This document shows positions 43,573 to 52,058 of a stretch of DNA of 61,041 nucleotides, piece by piece. The stretch covers positions 1 through 61,041 of the forward strand of contig JAJYLZ010000016.1 of NCBI GenBank assembly GCA_021787395.1, written 5' to 3'. The notes under the pieces are model-generated. The model ran no database searches, was not told the origin of the DNA, and saw only the letters and a list, made by a program, of their open reading frames with translations. The stretch comes from Chloroflexota bacterium. Its GTDB lineage: Bacteria; Chloroflexota; Limnocylindria; Limnocylindrales; CSP1-4. The first letter of the stretch is position 1, and the number at the start of each line of letters is the position of its first letter. Position numbers and translations under genes: made by a program.

Positions 43573-44478
43573 GTGACAGTCCAGGGTCGTCGCGCCGGCG
43601 GGCGCCAGCGCCATGAGCGGATCGCGGGACTCGCGTTCACGCTGCCGTTCCTCGTCCTGTTCGTCGCGCTGTTCGTCGTGCCGCTGCTGTACTCAGCCTG
43701 GCTGAGCACCTTCCGCTCCCAGCTGATCGGCGGGCAGGTGTTCGCGGGCCTCGCCAACTACATCCGCGCGGCGCAGGACCCGTCCATCTGGCACGGCATC
43801 TCCAACGTCGTCCTGTTCCTGGTGATCGCCGTCCCGGCGCAGCTCGCCGTCGCCCTGTTCCTCGCCCTGGTCTTCGACACGGGTCTCGTCAAGGCCGCGC
43901 GATTCGGACGGCTGGGGATCTTCATCCCGTTCGCCGTCCCGTCGGTCATCGCGACCATGATGTGGGCCTTCATCTACGGCACGCAGCACGGCCTGGTCAC
44001 CCAGACCCTGCGTGCGCTGGGACTCCCGGCGCCAGATCTCCTGAGCTCCCGGTGGATCCTTCCGTCGATCATGAACATCACGGCCTGGGAGTACGTCGGC
44101 TACAACATGATCGTCTTCTACGCGGCGCTCAGGACCGTGCCCCCCGAGCTGATCGAGGCCGCCGCGATTGACGGCGCAGGGCTGTGGAGGACCGCGTGGA
44201 GCGTGAAGATCCCGGCCATCCGCGGCGCCCTGCTGCTGGTCATCATCTTCTCGATCATCTTCTCGTTCCAGCTGTTCAACGAGCCGCAGCTGCTCGCCCC
44301 GACCGCGTCAGCTGCGATCGGCCATGACTTCACGCCCAACCTGTACGCGTACAACGTCGCGTTCCTCAACCAGGACGTGAACTACGCGGCGGCGATCGCC
44401 TTCGCCCTCGGCCTGATCACCCTGATCCCGTCCGCCTTCGTCCTGAGGGTGTTCAACCGCGAGGAGGTCGCGTCATGA
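43573..44478 (+). CDS. ABC sugar/polyol permease, MalF/UgpA-like
   Basis: The 301-aa protein has six membrane helices, the first at LAFTLPFLVLFVALFVVPLLYSAWL. The cytoplasmic EAA loop EAAAIDGAGLWRTAWSVKIPAIRG contacts the ATPase. The GTG start at 43573 has GGAG about 8 bases upstream. It overlaps the next permease gene as ATGA. No ATPase gene lies in the module, so a shared MsmK/UgpC-type ATPase encoded elsewhere must energise the transporter. Confidence 0.93.
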   Translation: MTVQGRRAGGRQRHERIAGLAFTLPFLVLFVALFVVPLLYSAWLSTFRSQLIGGQVFAGLANYIRAAQDPSIWHGISNVVLFLVIAVPAQLAVALFLALVFDTGLVKAARFGRLGIFIPFAVPSVIATMMWAFIYGTQHGLVTQTLRALGLPAPDLLSSRWILPSIMNITAWEYVGYNMIVFYAALRTVPPELIEAAAIDGAGLWRTAWSVKIPAIRGALLLVIIFSIIFSFQLFNEPQLLAPTASAAIGHDFTPNLYAYNVAFLNQDVNYAAAIAFALGLITLIPSAFVLRVFNREEVAS

Positions 44479-45413
44479 CGCCGCGAATGGCCGACGGCGC
44501 CAGCGACGCCACGCTGGCCGAGGACCACGGCTCGAGTCGGGCGGTCACGTGGCGCCGCCATCAAGGTCCCCGGGCACTGGCGACCGCAATCGTCTGGATC
44601 AGCGTCATCTACTTCTCGATCCCGCTCCTCTGGCTGCTCCTGGCGGCGACGAAGACCAACCAGGACCTGTTCTCGACCTTCGGGCTGGGGTTCGGCACCT
44701 CGAACGAGCTGGTGCGCAACATCGTCAACACGCTCACGTTCAGCGGGGGCATCTACATCCGATGGCTTGCCAACAGCTTCGGATACGCCGCGGCCGGCAC
44801 GCTCGGCGCGACAGCGCTGGCGACCCTGGCCGGCTACGGCCTGGCGAAGTACCAGTTCCCCGGCAAGGGCGTGGTGAACACGGTCGTCATCGGCGCGATC
44901 ATGGTGCCGACCACGGCACTTGCCATCCCGACGTACGTGCTGTTCGCGAAGGTCGGCCTCGTCAACACGCCGCTGGCCGTGATTCTGCCCTCCATGGTGA
45001 GCCCGTTCGCCGTGTTCCTGATGCGCGAGTACACCCGGGCCGCGATCGACCAGGCGCTGGTCGAGGTCGCGCGCATGGACGGGGCCGGTGAGTTCCGGAT
45101 CTTCCTCCAGGTGAGCCTGCCGCTGCTCGCACCGGGAGTCGCGACCGTGGCCCTGTTCTCGTTCGTGGCGACCTTCAACAACTACTTCCTGCCGCTCCTG
45201 ATGCTGAACAACAACGACCTGCTCCCCGTGACCGTGGGGCTGGCGCGATGGTTCGCGCTCGGGGGGTCCAACGCGGTCGGTGCGTTCTCGGTGTCGTTCT
45301 TCCCCATGGTCATGGCCGGCTCGGTGATCTCGACCGTCCCCCTGGTCCTCGCGTTCCTCTACCTCCAGCGGTACTGGCAGTCCGGCCTCGCAACCGGCGC
45401 GGTCAAGGCATGA
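44475..45413 (+). CDS. ABC sugar/polyol permease, MalG/UgpE-like
   Basis: The 312-aa protein has a cytoplasmic N-terminal tail of about 35 residues, then six membrane helices from ATAIVWISVIYFSIPLLWLLLAATK. The EAA loop reads EVARMDGAGEFRIFLQVSLPLLAPGV. It is the partner of the preceding permease, with ATGA overlap. Length is typical for MalG-type subunits. Confidence 0.93.
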   Translation: MTPRMADGASDATLAEDHGSSRAVTWRRHQGPRALATAIVWISVIYFSIPLLWLLLAATKTNQDLFSTFGLGFGTSNELVRNIVNTLTFSGGIYIRWLANSFGYAAAGTLGATALATLAGYGLAKYQFPGKGVVNTVVIGAIMVPTTALAIPTYVLFAKVGLVNTPLAVILPSMVSPFAVFLMREYTRAAIDQALVEVARMDGAGEFRIFLQVSLPLLAPGVATVALFSFVATFNNYFLPLLMLNNNDLLPVTVGLARWFALGGSNAVGAFSVSFFPMVMAGSVISTVPLVLAFLYLQRYWQSGLATGAVKA

Positions 45414-45450
45414 CGTCCCGGGGCCAGCGCTGGACGCGCAGGAGCCTTCG

Positions 45451-46533
45451 GTGAGGCGGATCCTCCTCGGGCCCCAGCGCTACGTGCAGGGCGAGGGGGA
45501 GCTGGCGAACATCGGCCGCTACATCGGCGGCTTCGGGTCCTCGGCGCTCCTCGTGGCGGCGCCCAGCGGATATGAGCGGGTCGAGGCGCGCCTGGCCGAG
45601 GCGGCCGCCAGGAGCCCGTTCCGCCCGGTGCTGGCCGCGTTCGGCGGGGAGATCACGAGGGCCGAGATCGACCGGCTCTCGGAGCTCCAGCGCGCAGCCC
45701 AGTGCGACGTTGTCGTGGGGCTCGGCGGCGGCAAGGCGCTCGACACGGCGAAGGCGGTTGCCCACCGCAGTCGGAGGCCGTGCATCACGGTGCCCACGAT
45801 CGCGTCGACCGACGCGCCGTGCAGCTCGCTCGCGGTCGTCTACACGGCCGAGGGCGTCTTCGAGTCGGCGATGCTCTTCGACCGGAACCCAGATGTCGTG
45901 CTCGTTGACACCCAGATCATCGCCGACGCCCCAGTTCGCTTCCTCGTCTCGGGCTTCGGCGACGCGCTGGCGACCTACTTCGAGGCGCGCGCCGCGAGCC
46001 GCGCCTTCGCCCCGAACGTCGCGGGGGCAAACAGCACTCGTGCGGCCATCGCCATCACCGAGGAGTGCTACCGCATTCTGCTCGAGGATTCGGCCCAGGC
46101 GATGGCTGCCGTCGAGGCGCATGTCGTCACGCCTGCTCTGGACGACATCATCGAGGCCATCATCCTGCTGTCAGGCATCGGCTTCGAGAGCGGCGGGCTC
46201 GGGGCGGCCCACTCGATCCACAACGGGCTGACCGCCCTGCCGGCCACGCACGGCTGCATGCACGGCGAGAAGGTGGCCTTCGGCGTCCTCGCCCAGCTCG
46301 TGCTGGAGCACGCCGCGCCGTCGGAGGCCGAACGGGTCCTGGCCTACCTCCGCTCCGTTGGCCTGCCGGCCACGCTCGGGCAGCTCGGCGTGGAGCGGAC
46401 CCCCGGGAATGTCCGCCTGGTCGCGGAGGCGGCCGTGCGGCCGGGGGAGACCATTCACCACATGCCCTTCCCGGTCACCGCGCGCGACGTGGAGGCAGCG
46501 ATCATGGTGGCTGACGAGATGGGCTCCCACTAG
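45451..46533 (+). CDS. gldA: Glycerol dehydrogenase-like iron/zinc alcohol dehydrogenase
   Basis: The 360-aa protein is an NAD-dependent polyol dehydrogenase of the GldA family. Visible are the nucleotide loop GLGGGKALDTAKAVAHRSRRPCITVPTIASTDAPCSSLAVVYT, the metal-site Asp in SGFGDALATYFEARA, His in GLGAAHSIHNGLTALPATHGCMHGEKVAFGVLAQL and its second His. It oxidises glycerol to dihydroxyacetone or acts on a related polyol. GTG 45451 has AGGAG 6 bases upstream. It follows the permeases by 37 bases and gives the module a second, kinase-independent oxidation route. Confidence 0.93.
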   Translation: MRRILLGPQRYVQGEGELANIGRYIGGFGSSALLVAAPSGYERVEARLAEAAARSPFRPVLAAFGGEITRAEIDRLSELQRAAQCDVVVGLGGGKALDTAKAVAHRSRRPCITVPTIASTDAPCSSLAVVYTAEGVFESAMLFDRNPDVVLVDTQIIADAPVRFLVSGFGDALATYFEARAASRAFAPNVAGANSTRAAIAITEECYRILLEDSAQAMAAVEAHVVTPALDDIIEAIILLSGIGFESGGLGAAHSIHNGLTALPATHGCMHGEKVAFGVLAQLVLEHAAPSEAERVLAYLRSVGLPATLGQLGVERTPGNVRLVAEAAVRPGETIHHMPFPVTARDVEAAIMVADEMGSH

Positions 46534-46627
46534 CCTTGTCACTTCCCACATCATCTTGCTCGCCCACTTCCCCGACGCGGCCCCGCTCTCCCTCGTCACG
46601 TGCCAACAGCCGGTGAGGTACAGACCG

Positions 46628-47467
46628 ATGACGACACTGCTCGAGGCGATCGTCGAGCGTCGCGATTCCCTCCGTCCCGCCGAGCGCAAGGTGGCGGACC
46701 TCATCCTGGCCGACCCGGCGCGGGTGATGGACCTCAACATGGCGGGGCTCGCGTCGGCGGCCGGGACGAGCGAGCCGACGGTGATGCGGTTCTGCAGCGC
46801 GATCGGCTACCGCGGGTTCAGCACGTTCAAGATCGCCCTCATCCGAGCGGTGGCGCTGGGCCAGCCCTGGGCCTTCCCGGCGATCATGCCGGGCGATGAC
46901 GTCCCGAACCTCGTGGACAAGGTCTTCAACCACACGATCAGCGGCCTCGACCGCGCCCGCGGCCTGCTTGACGCCTCGGCGGTCGCGACCGCGATCGACA
47001 CGATCATCAAGGCCAGCGACATCCTGTTCATCGGGGCCGGCTCGAGCGGGATCGTCGCCCAGGACGCGCAGCAGAAGTTCCCGCTCTTCGGCAAGGCCTG
47101 CCAGGCCCCGGTCGACTACCACATGCAGTACATCGCCGCGAGCCTCAGCTCCCCCCAGACCGTCACCATCGCCATCTCCAACAGCGGTCGCACGCGCACG
47201 GTGATCGATGTCGCCAACGCCGCCAAGGCCGCGGGCGGCAAGGTCATCTCGATCACGGGCGGCGACAGCCCGCTCTCGAGGCTGGCCGACGTCGACATCC
47301 GCGCCAGCACCTTCGAGGACACCGAGTCCTACACGCCGACCGTCAGCCGCCTCGCGGCCCTCGTCATCGTGGACATCCTGGCGACGGGCGTCGCCCTCCG
47401 AGGCGGGGAGTCGTCACTCGACCGGATCCTGGCGATGAAGCAGGGCCTGGTCCGCCGGCAGCGCTAG
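46628..47467 (+). CDS. MurR/RpiR-family transcriptional regulator with SIS domain
   Basis: The 279-aa protein has an N-terminal HTH_6 domain (ERRDSLRPAERKVADLILADPARVMDLNMAGLASAAGTSEPTVMRFCSAIGYRGFSTFKIALIR) and a C-terminal SIS phosphosugar-binding domain (ASDILFIGAGSSGIVAQDAQQKFPLFG ... TVTIAISNSGRTRTVIDVANAAKAAGGKVISITGG). It probably senses a phosphorylated intermediate made by the kinases and controls the two divergent operons through the palindromes at 41800 and 41874. It lies 94 bases after gldA and could have its own promoter; no copy of the palindrome is seen before it. Last gene of the module. Confidence 0.92.
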   Translation: MTTLLEAIVERRDSLRPAERKVADLILADPARVMDLNMAGLASAAGTSEPTVMRFCSAIGYRGFSTFKIALIRAVALGQPWAFPAIMPGDDVPNLVDKVFNHTISGLDRARGLLDASAVATAIDTIIKASDILFIGAGSSGIVAQDAQQKFPLFGKACQAPVDYHMQYIAASLSSPQTVTIAISNSGRTRTVIDVANAAKAAGGKVISITGGDSPLSRLADVDIRASTFEDTESYTPTVSRLAALVIVDILATGVALRGGESSLDRILAMKQGLVRRQR

Positions 47468-47485
47468 CCGGCGGACCGCATTCCT

Positions 47486-47530
47486 GCGGCCGGGCGCTCC
47501 CGGTCAGGGCGCCAGCTCCGTGCGGCCGCT
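47486..47530. repeat. 45-bp direct repeat, copy B (right boundary of the polyol module; 3' end of M28 gene)
   Basis: Matches 33513-33557 at 44 of 45 bases in direct orientation. It comprises the last eight codons, stop and 3' hairpin of the M28 peptidase gene. Copies A and B enclose exactly the genes of the polyol module. Confidence 0.9.
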
Positions 47531-48970
47531 GGCCAGCGCCCCGGTGGCCCAGGCCGCGGCGCGCGCCGCCTGGCCGAGCAGGGCGGCATCGACGTTGTCG
47601 GTCGTGTCGCAGGCGAGGTGGTAGCAGGCGTCGCCCGGGGCGGCCTCGGCGATGATCCCGCCGACCGGCACGCCCAGCTGGTCGAACAGGTAGTGGTCGC
47701 TGGCGCCGGCGATGTCCACCGGCTCCGAGTCCAACCCGTCGGCCTCGAAGGCCTTCGCGAGCAGGCGTTGCAGGGCTGCCGACGCCGGGCTCGAGAGGGT
47801 GGCCGCGTCGTACACCTGGCGTGTCCCGCCCGGCGAGGCGAGCATGTCGAGGTTGAGGTAGGCGGCGATCGAGCCCCGGTCGGCGTCGACGAGCGAGCCG
47901 GTGTAGTCCGCCGAGCCCCACAGCCCGTACTCCTCGCCCGTCCAGAACGCGACGCGCACCTTCCAGGCCGGCTGGCCGTGGGTGAGGGCCGCGAGCTGGC
48001 GGGCGACCTCGAGGGCGACGGCGACCCCCGTCCCGTTGTCGTTGATCCCCGGTCCGTCGATCGAGGAGTCCAGGTGGGCGCCGAGCATGACGACGCGGCC
48101 GCCGTCCCCGCCCCGCGTCTGGGCGACGACGTTGTCGCTCTGCCGCCTGACGGTCGTGGTCGAGAGGCGGATGTGGGCCTCCTGCCCGGCCCGCGCCGCC
48201 TCGGCGAGGGCCAGCCCGGCGTCGCGCGTCGCGGCGAGGACGGGGATGACGAGCCCCTGGGGGTCGATCAGCGTCGGCCGAAGGACCTGCCCGGGGCCCC
48301 AGCCCGGGTTGGCGGAGATGAGCGCGGCCGCGCCCGCGTACTGGGCGTGCTCGACCATCGTGCGGTTCCAGCACGGCCCGGGCTGGACGAGGACGATCGC
48401 GCCCGCCGGGACGCCGGCCCAGGCGCTCGCGTCGCAGCCGACGCCGCTGCGGGCGTCCGGCGCGGCCTCGGGGTCGAAGCCGAGCGCGTACAGCGGCCCC
48501 GTCACCTCGCCCGGGGGCGACAGCAGCATCGCCTTGAAGTCGCGCGGCCCCTCGAGGGCCGGGGCGCCGGGCGCCAGGATCTCGAGCAGCCCGGGGCTGT
48601 TCTGCGTGAACCACGGCACCGAGACCGGGGTGGGGGTGACCTCGTAGCCGGCGTCGCGAAGCTCGCCCGCCACCCACTCCGCCGCCGCGGCGTAGCCGTC
48701 GCTGCCTGCCGCCCGCGTGCCGCCGTGCTGGGCGGTGATCTCGACGAGCCGGTCGAGGTCGGCCAGGACCGCGGCCGGGTCCACCGCGTCGCGCAGGGAG
48801 ACGGCGAGCGGCGGGGCGCCCGACGGGGTCGCGGCGCCGGACGGCCCGGGGCTCACCTCGGGCGCGGCGCACCCGGCCAGCAGCAGGGCGACCGTGGCGA
48901 CCAGGACCCACGCCCGCGCCGGGCTGCGGGCCGGCGTGACGCCACGCGCGCGCGAGCGCCGCCTGTCCAT
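47504..48970 (-). CDS. Secreted M28-family aminopeptidase lipoprotein with PA-like insert
   Basis: The 488-aa protein has an Arg-rich n-region and lipobox (VLVATVALLLAGC), a Ser/Gly/Pro linker, and a bimetallic M28 peptidase domain. Zinc-site residues are in order: GAHLDS (His), GINDNGTG (Asp), TGEEYGLWGS (catalytic Glu and zinc Glu), YLNLDML (Asp) and CYHLACDTTDN (His). A protease-associated-like insert of about 100 residues precedes the metal motifs (KAMLLSPPGEVTGPLYALGFDP...GAIVLVQPGPC). It is probably an extracellular aminopeptidase for nutrient peptides. Its 3' end forms copy B of the 45-bp repeat. Confidence 0.94.
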   Translation of the reverse strand: MDRRRSRARGVTPARSPARAWVLVATVALLLAGCAAPEVSPGPSGAATPSGAPPLAVSLRDAVDPAAVLADLDRLVEITAQHGGTRAAGSDGYAAAAEWVAGELRDAGYEVTPTPVSVPWFTQNSPGLLEILAPGAPALEGPRDFKAMLLSPPGEVTGPLYALGFDPEAAPDARSGVGCDASAWAGVPAGAIVLVQPGPCWNRTMVEHAQYAGAAALISANPGWGPGQVLRPTLIDPQGLVIPVLAATRDAGLALAEAARAGQEAHIRLSTTTVRRQSDNVVAQTRGGDGGRVVMLGAHLDSSIDGPGINDNGTGVAVALEVARQLAALTHGQPAWKVRVAFWTGEEYGLWGSADYTGSLVDADRGSIAAYLNLDMLASPGGTRQVYDAATLSSPASAALQRLLAKAFEADGLDSEPVDIAGASDHYLFDQLGVPVGGIIAEAAPGDACYHLACDTTDNVDAALLGQAARAAAWATGALASGRTELAP

Positions 48971-49080
48971 GCCGGCAGTGTCCGCGCCGCGGGCGTCGTG
49001 GGACAGAGTCCAAGGCCGCGATCGGCGCGGCGACGGAGGGCCGGCTCGAGCCGGCGCGAGCCGCCGCGGTCGCGATCAAT

Positions 49081-49853
49081 TCAGGGCAGCAGCGGGATGA
49101 AGGTCGATTCGGCCCAGTCGAGCGCACCCGCCGCGTCATAGGCGATGTCGGGTCGCAGGAGCGGGCGTACCTCGTCGAGGAACGGGCGTGTGCGCTTCGC
49201 CGCCAGGTTCGCCCGGAGCTCCGCGGCTCGGATCATCGGCCGACCGGCCGCGGCCTGGTACTCGCCAAGCAGCGCGACGATCCTGTTCGGGTCGGGCTCG
49301 GCCATCTGGTGGGCCCACCAGAGGTCGAACAGATCGCGGCCCTTTCGGCGCTGGTAGAGCGCGCGCAGCTTGGTCGCGAGGAGCTCGTCGAGCTCGTAGG
49401 TCGGGACGGCCGCGCTGTTGGCGACGGGCGGGTCCGGGATGGCGAAGAGGCGCGGCACGACGTGGCCGAAGTGCTCGTGGCTGTTGATCTCGAGCTTGAC
49501 GCGGCGCCGAGCGCCCGCTTCCGTCTCGAACGTGAGCGTGAGTTCGGGTGCTCGCCGGTGTCGGACCGGGCGGGACCGATCCAGCCCAGCACGCTGCGGA
49601 GCCGGCTGAGGGTCGGGCCGATCGGGCACGGCTCTCGTTGGACGAGATCGATGTCCTCCGAGTATCGGGCGGCCGGGGCCAGGTGGAGCTTGTGCAGCGC
49701 CGTGCCGCCTCGGAATGCGAGCCTCGATCGCAGCGTCTCGTCGCGGAAGATGTCGAACAGGGCGAGCGTGATCACGAGGTCCTGCTCGACGTCGTCGTCG
49801 TCGGCCCACGGCGCAACGGCACGCCAGCGGACGATGTCCGTGCGCGGGAACAA
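49081..49853 (-). pseudogene. abiEii: AbiEii-like nucleotidyltransferase toxin, frameshifted
   Basis: The first part (from TTG 49853) reads DIVRWRAVAPWADDDDVEQDLVITLALFDIF, then LAFRGGTALHKLHLAPAARYSEDIDLVQ. These are the GGTxLxK and SxDxD motifs of AbiEii nucleotidyltransferases. After LRSVLGWIG the frame is lost. The rest of the family sequence (ELTLTFETEAGARRRVKLEINSHEHF, TYELDELLATKLRALYQRRKGRDLFDLWW) continues in the neighbouring frame to the stop at 49081. The shift lies about 49540-49590 and equals one missing base. It may be a genuine inactivated toxin or a sequencing error. It starts 3 bases after the antitoxin stop. Confidence 0.85.
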
Positions 49854-49856
49854 GGC

Positions 49857-50651
49857 TCACTCCTCCCCGAGTTCGACATTGAGCACGACGCGCCATGCCG
49901 GGTCGCGTCCGACCCAATCCGCGGTCGCGGGCTCACCCGGCGCGAGGGGCACCCAGGCGACTCGCCGCCGCCGCAGCTCGGTGGCGAGCACGGTGGCCAG
50001 CTCGACTGTGCCGACCCGGTCGAGGAGGTGCCCCAGCCGCTGGAGGTCCGGCGTGGTCGGCTCGACCGTCAGCGCCGCCTGCAGGCGAGTGCGACGCATC
50101 AGGGGAGCGAGGTCCCGCAGCACGGCGAGGACGTTGTCCCACCCGCCGGCCCGGGCCGGGTAGCGTACGAGGTCAAGCCCGACCACCTCCGGCGTCGCGA
50201 CCCGCATCCGCCCCGACGGCGTCGTGAGCAGGACGACGGGGGCCTGCGAGGCCGTTCGCCGGACGGTGAACTCGATGGCCAGCCGACCCACGCGGATCGG
50301 CCGCCTCGGGCGGGGCGTGACCACCTGGACGGCTTGAGCGGCCTGCGGCGTGGCGCCGTGGATCGATGCCGCGGTCAGCAGCCCGACGTAGTAGGGCGTC
50401 TCCAGGTGCGCCATCAGGGGGTCGAGGAACAGGCGCCAGGACGGCGTGCCGGCCGCTCGGTCCTCGAGGGGAAGCACCACGTGAAAGCCGCGGACGGGGG
50501 ACACGATGACGCGATCGGCCTCCGCCCGGGCGAGGGCCGCCATGGTGCCCGCGGCGGACACCTGGCCCTGCACCGCTCGGGCCTCCGCTGTGGTGAACGT
50601 GAAGCGCCCCTCGGCGGGCAGCCCGAGCGCCCACTCCCGTAGCGAGTTCAT
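49857..50651 (-). CDS. abiEi: AbiEi-family antitoxin/transcriptional repressor
   Basis: The 264-aa protein belongs to the type IV abortive-infection antitoxin family: a winged-helix N-terminus (NSLREWALGLPAEGRFTFTTAEARAVQGQVSAAGTMAALARAE) and the family's core YYVGLLTAASIHGATPQAAQAVQVVTPRPRRPIRVGRLAIEF. It is expected to repress its own operon and neutralise AbiEii. ATG 50651 is preferred to the ATG 21 codons upstream, because promoter-like boxes and an inverted repeat lie in that 21-codon stretch and because the family's homology begins here. The mRNA would be nearly leaderless. Confidence 0.85.
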   Translation of the reverse strand: MNSLREWALGLPAEGRFTFTTAEARAVQGQVSAAGTMAALARAEADRVIVSPVRGFHVVLPLEDRAAGTPSWRLFLDPLMAHLETPYYVGLLTAASIHGATPQAAQAVQVVTPRPRRPIRVGRLAIEFTVRRTASQAPVVLLTTPSGRMRVATPEVVGLDLVRYPARAGGWDNVLAVLRDLAPLMRRTRLQAALTVEPTTPDLQRLGHLLDRVGTVELATVLATELRRRRVAWVPLAPGEPATADWVGRDPAWRVVLNVELGEE

Positions 50652-50657
50652 GTTCTC

Positions 50658-50686
50658 AACTCTACGCCTCGCGTCGAGTTCTGCAA
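50658..50686 (-). promoter_or_regulatory. abiE promoter with overlapping inverted repeat
   Basis: On the minus strand TTGCAG (50686-50681), a 16-base spacer and TAGAGT (50664-50659) lie just before the abiEi ATG. An inverted repeat AACTCGAC/GTAGAGTT (50680-50673 and 50665-50658, 7-base gap, 7 of 8 paired) covers the -10 and spacer, as expected for an autoregulatory AbiEi operator. Confidence 0.6.
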
Positions 50687-50863
50687 ACAGATCTGCGTGG
50701 ATGACGGTGGTCATCTACACGAAATGCGGGACCCGATGCCGCGCCGCGTGTGTGACAGGCAGCTGGCACGGCCCGGCCCCAGACTCGCGCCGTGAGCGCA
50801 CGCCGCAGACCCTGACCCGCCCCCGATCGAGCCCCGCGCCGCGGGGATGACCGGAGGTGCGCC

Positions 50864-51196
50864 ATGCGCTTGACCTACAACGCGACGACCGACGTCGCCT
50901 ACCTCGTGCTGCGCCCGCTCGGACCTGACGAGCTCCTCGGGCCGACGCTGCTGCTCGAGCCGGACCCGGAGTTCCCCGGGGCCGTCGCGCTCGACTTCTC
51001 GCTCGAGGACGGCCGGACCGTGGGGCCGGAGTTCCAGATGGCGAGCCGATGCCTGCCCGCGGCGCTCCTCGCCGCCGCGGAGCGCGCCGACGGGGAGAAC
51101 GCGACGCGGCGCCTCGAGGAGCGCATCCTCCGCCGGTTCGCGGCGGGCGTGCGCTCCGCCGGCCCGCTGCGGGAGGAGCGGCGGCGGCAGCACTGA
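50864..51196 (+). CDS. DUF2283-family protein
   Basis: The 110-aa protein opens MRLTYNATTDVAYLVLRPL and continues LDFSLEDGRTVGPEFQMASRCLPAALL. This is the DUF2283 pattern (M+I.YD...D.LYI.L ... DFD.DG...GIE...AS). These small proteins have no known activity and are often near toxin-antitoxin genes. GGAGG lies 6 bases before ATG 50864. The C-terminal 35 residues are Arg/Glu-rich helix. Confidence 0.8.
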   Translation: MRLTYNATTDVAYLVLRPLGPDELLGPTLLLEPDPEFPGAVALDFSLEDGRTVGPEFQMASRCLPAALLAAAERADGENATRRLEERILRRFAAGVRSAGPLREERRRQH

Positions 51197-51306
51197 GCCG
51201 GGGCGCGGTCCACCGCGGGCCGGGACACCCTCGTCCGCGGGCGGCGCCGGGCTCCGCACATCGCGGGGCGGCCGGGGACCCTACCCGTGCGGACCGCCCG
51301 GCGCGC

Positions 51307-51789
51307 TCAGCTCGAGGCGGCGGCGACGAGCTGGTAGAAGCTGATGACCGCCACCGAGAGCTGGACGCACAGGGCGAGGGCGTAGGCCGCCACCGAGGTC
51401 AGCACGACCGCGTTCGCCGCGAACAGCAGGAGGGCCGTGATGCCCGGCACGTACAGCAGGCGCCCGGCCCACGTGCGCAGGCCGCCGGCGCGGTAGATCT
51501 GCCGGCCCCGGCTGACCACGATCCAGGCGGCGTAGAGCGCAGTCAGCGCGCTCGAGAGGGCGATCGCCTGGCGGGCGTCGGGCAGCCACGCGCCGACGAT
51601 CACCAGCAGCAGCGCCTCGAACACGACGTTGAAGCTGGTGGACACGATCGCGCGCTGCCGGATCCGGTGGAGCGGGCTCCACGAGCCGCCGGGCGGCGTC
51701 AGCGCAGCCGTCACGGCGGTGAAGCCGGCGATGGCGACCGCGATCGAGGCGATCCCGAGCAGGAGTGCCTCGTCGAGCATGGGCGGCAT
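51307..51789 (-). CDS. Small integral membrane protein, function unknown
   Basis: The 160-aa protein has about four to five hydrophobic helices (LLLGIASIAVAIAGFTAVTAAL; AIVSTSFNVVFEALLLVIVGAWL; AIALSSALTALYAAWIVVS; LLYVPGITALLLFAANAVVLTSVAAYALAL). No motif is recognised. The start could be ATG 51789 or ATG 51780; neither has a clear ribosome-binding site. The gap of 269 bases to the next gene contains two diverged copies of CCCAGCCCGACCGGGGCG and nothing else evident. Confidence 0.7.
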   Translation of the reverse strand: MPPMLDEALLLGIASIAVAIAGFTAVTAALTPPGGSWSPLHRIRQRAIVSTSFNVVFEALLLVIVGAWLPDARQAIALSSALTALYAAWIVVSRGRQIYRAGGLRTWAGRLLYVPGITALLLFAANAVVLTSVAAYALALCVQLSVAVISFYQLVAAASS

Positions 51790-52058
51790 CCTACAACGGC
51801 CCGCCCCCGGCGATCAGGCCCGCGACGCCGGCCCGAGCGGCGCACCCAGCCCGACCGGGGCGCGTGCGACGCGGCCCAGCCCGGCCGGGGCGGCGCACGC
51901 GTCGCGGACCACGCGGACATCGCCTGCGGTGCGCGCCGGCACCACCCCGCATGCCGACCCGGTTGGCAGATCGCGCGGCGGCGCGCAAGATGCGGCGCAC
52001 ATGCGGGGCGCCCGGGGGCCGGCGCGAATGGTCGCTGCGGCGACGAGAGGAGTGGCTC

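Noticed and set aside
33513..47530. The 45-bp repeats as terminal inverted repeats of a transposon
   Set aside because: The copies are direct, not inverted, carry gene-end coding sequence, and no transposase lies between them.
48971..49080. Island boundary or integrase gene near the M28 peptidase
   Set aside because: The 110-base gap has no frame or repeat that I can support, and no recombinase is encoded anywhere in the window.
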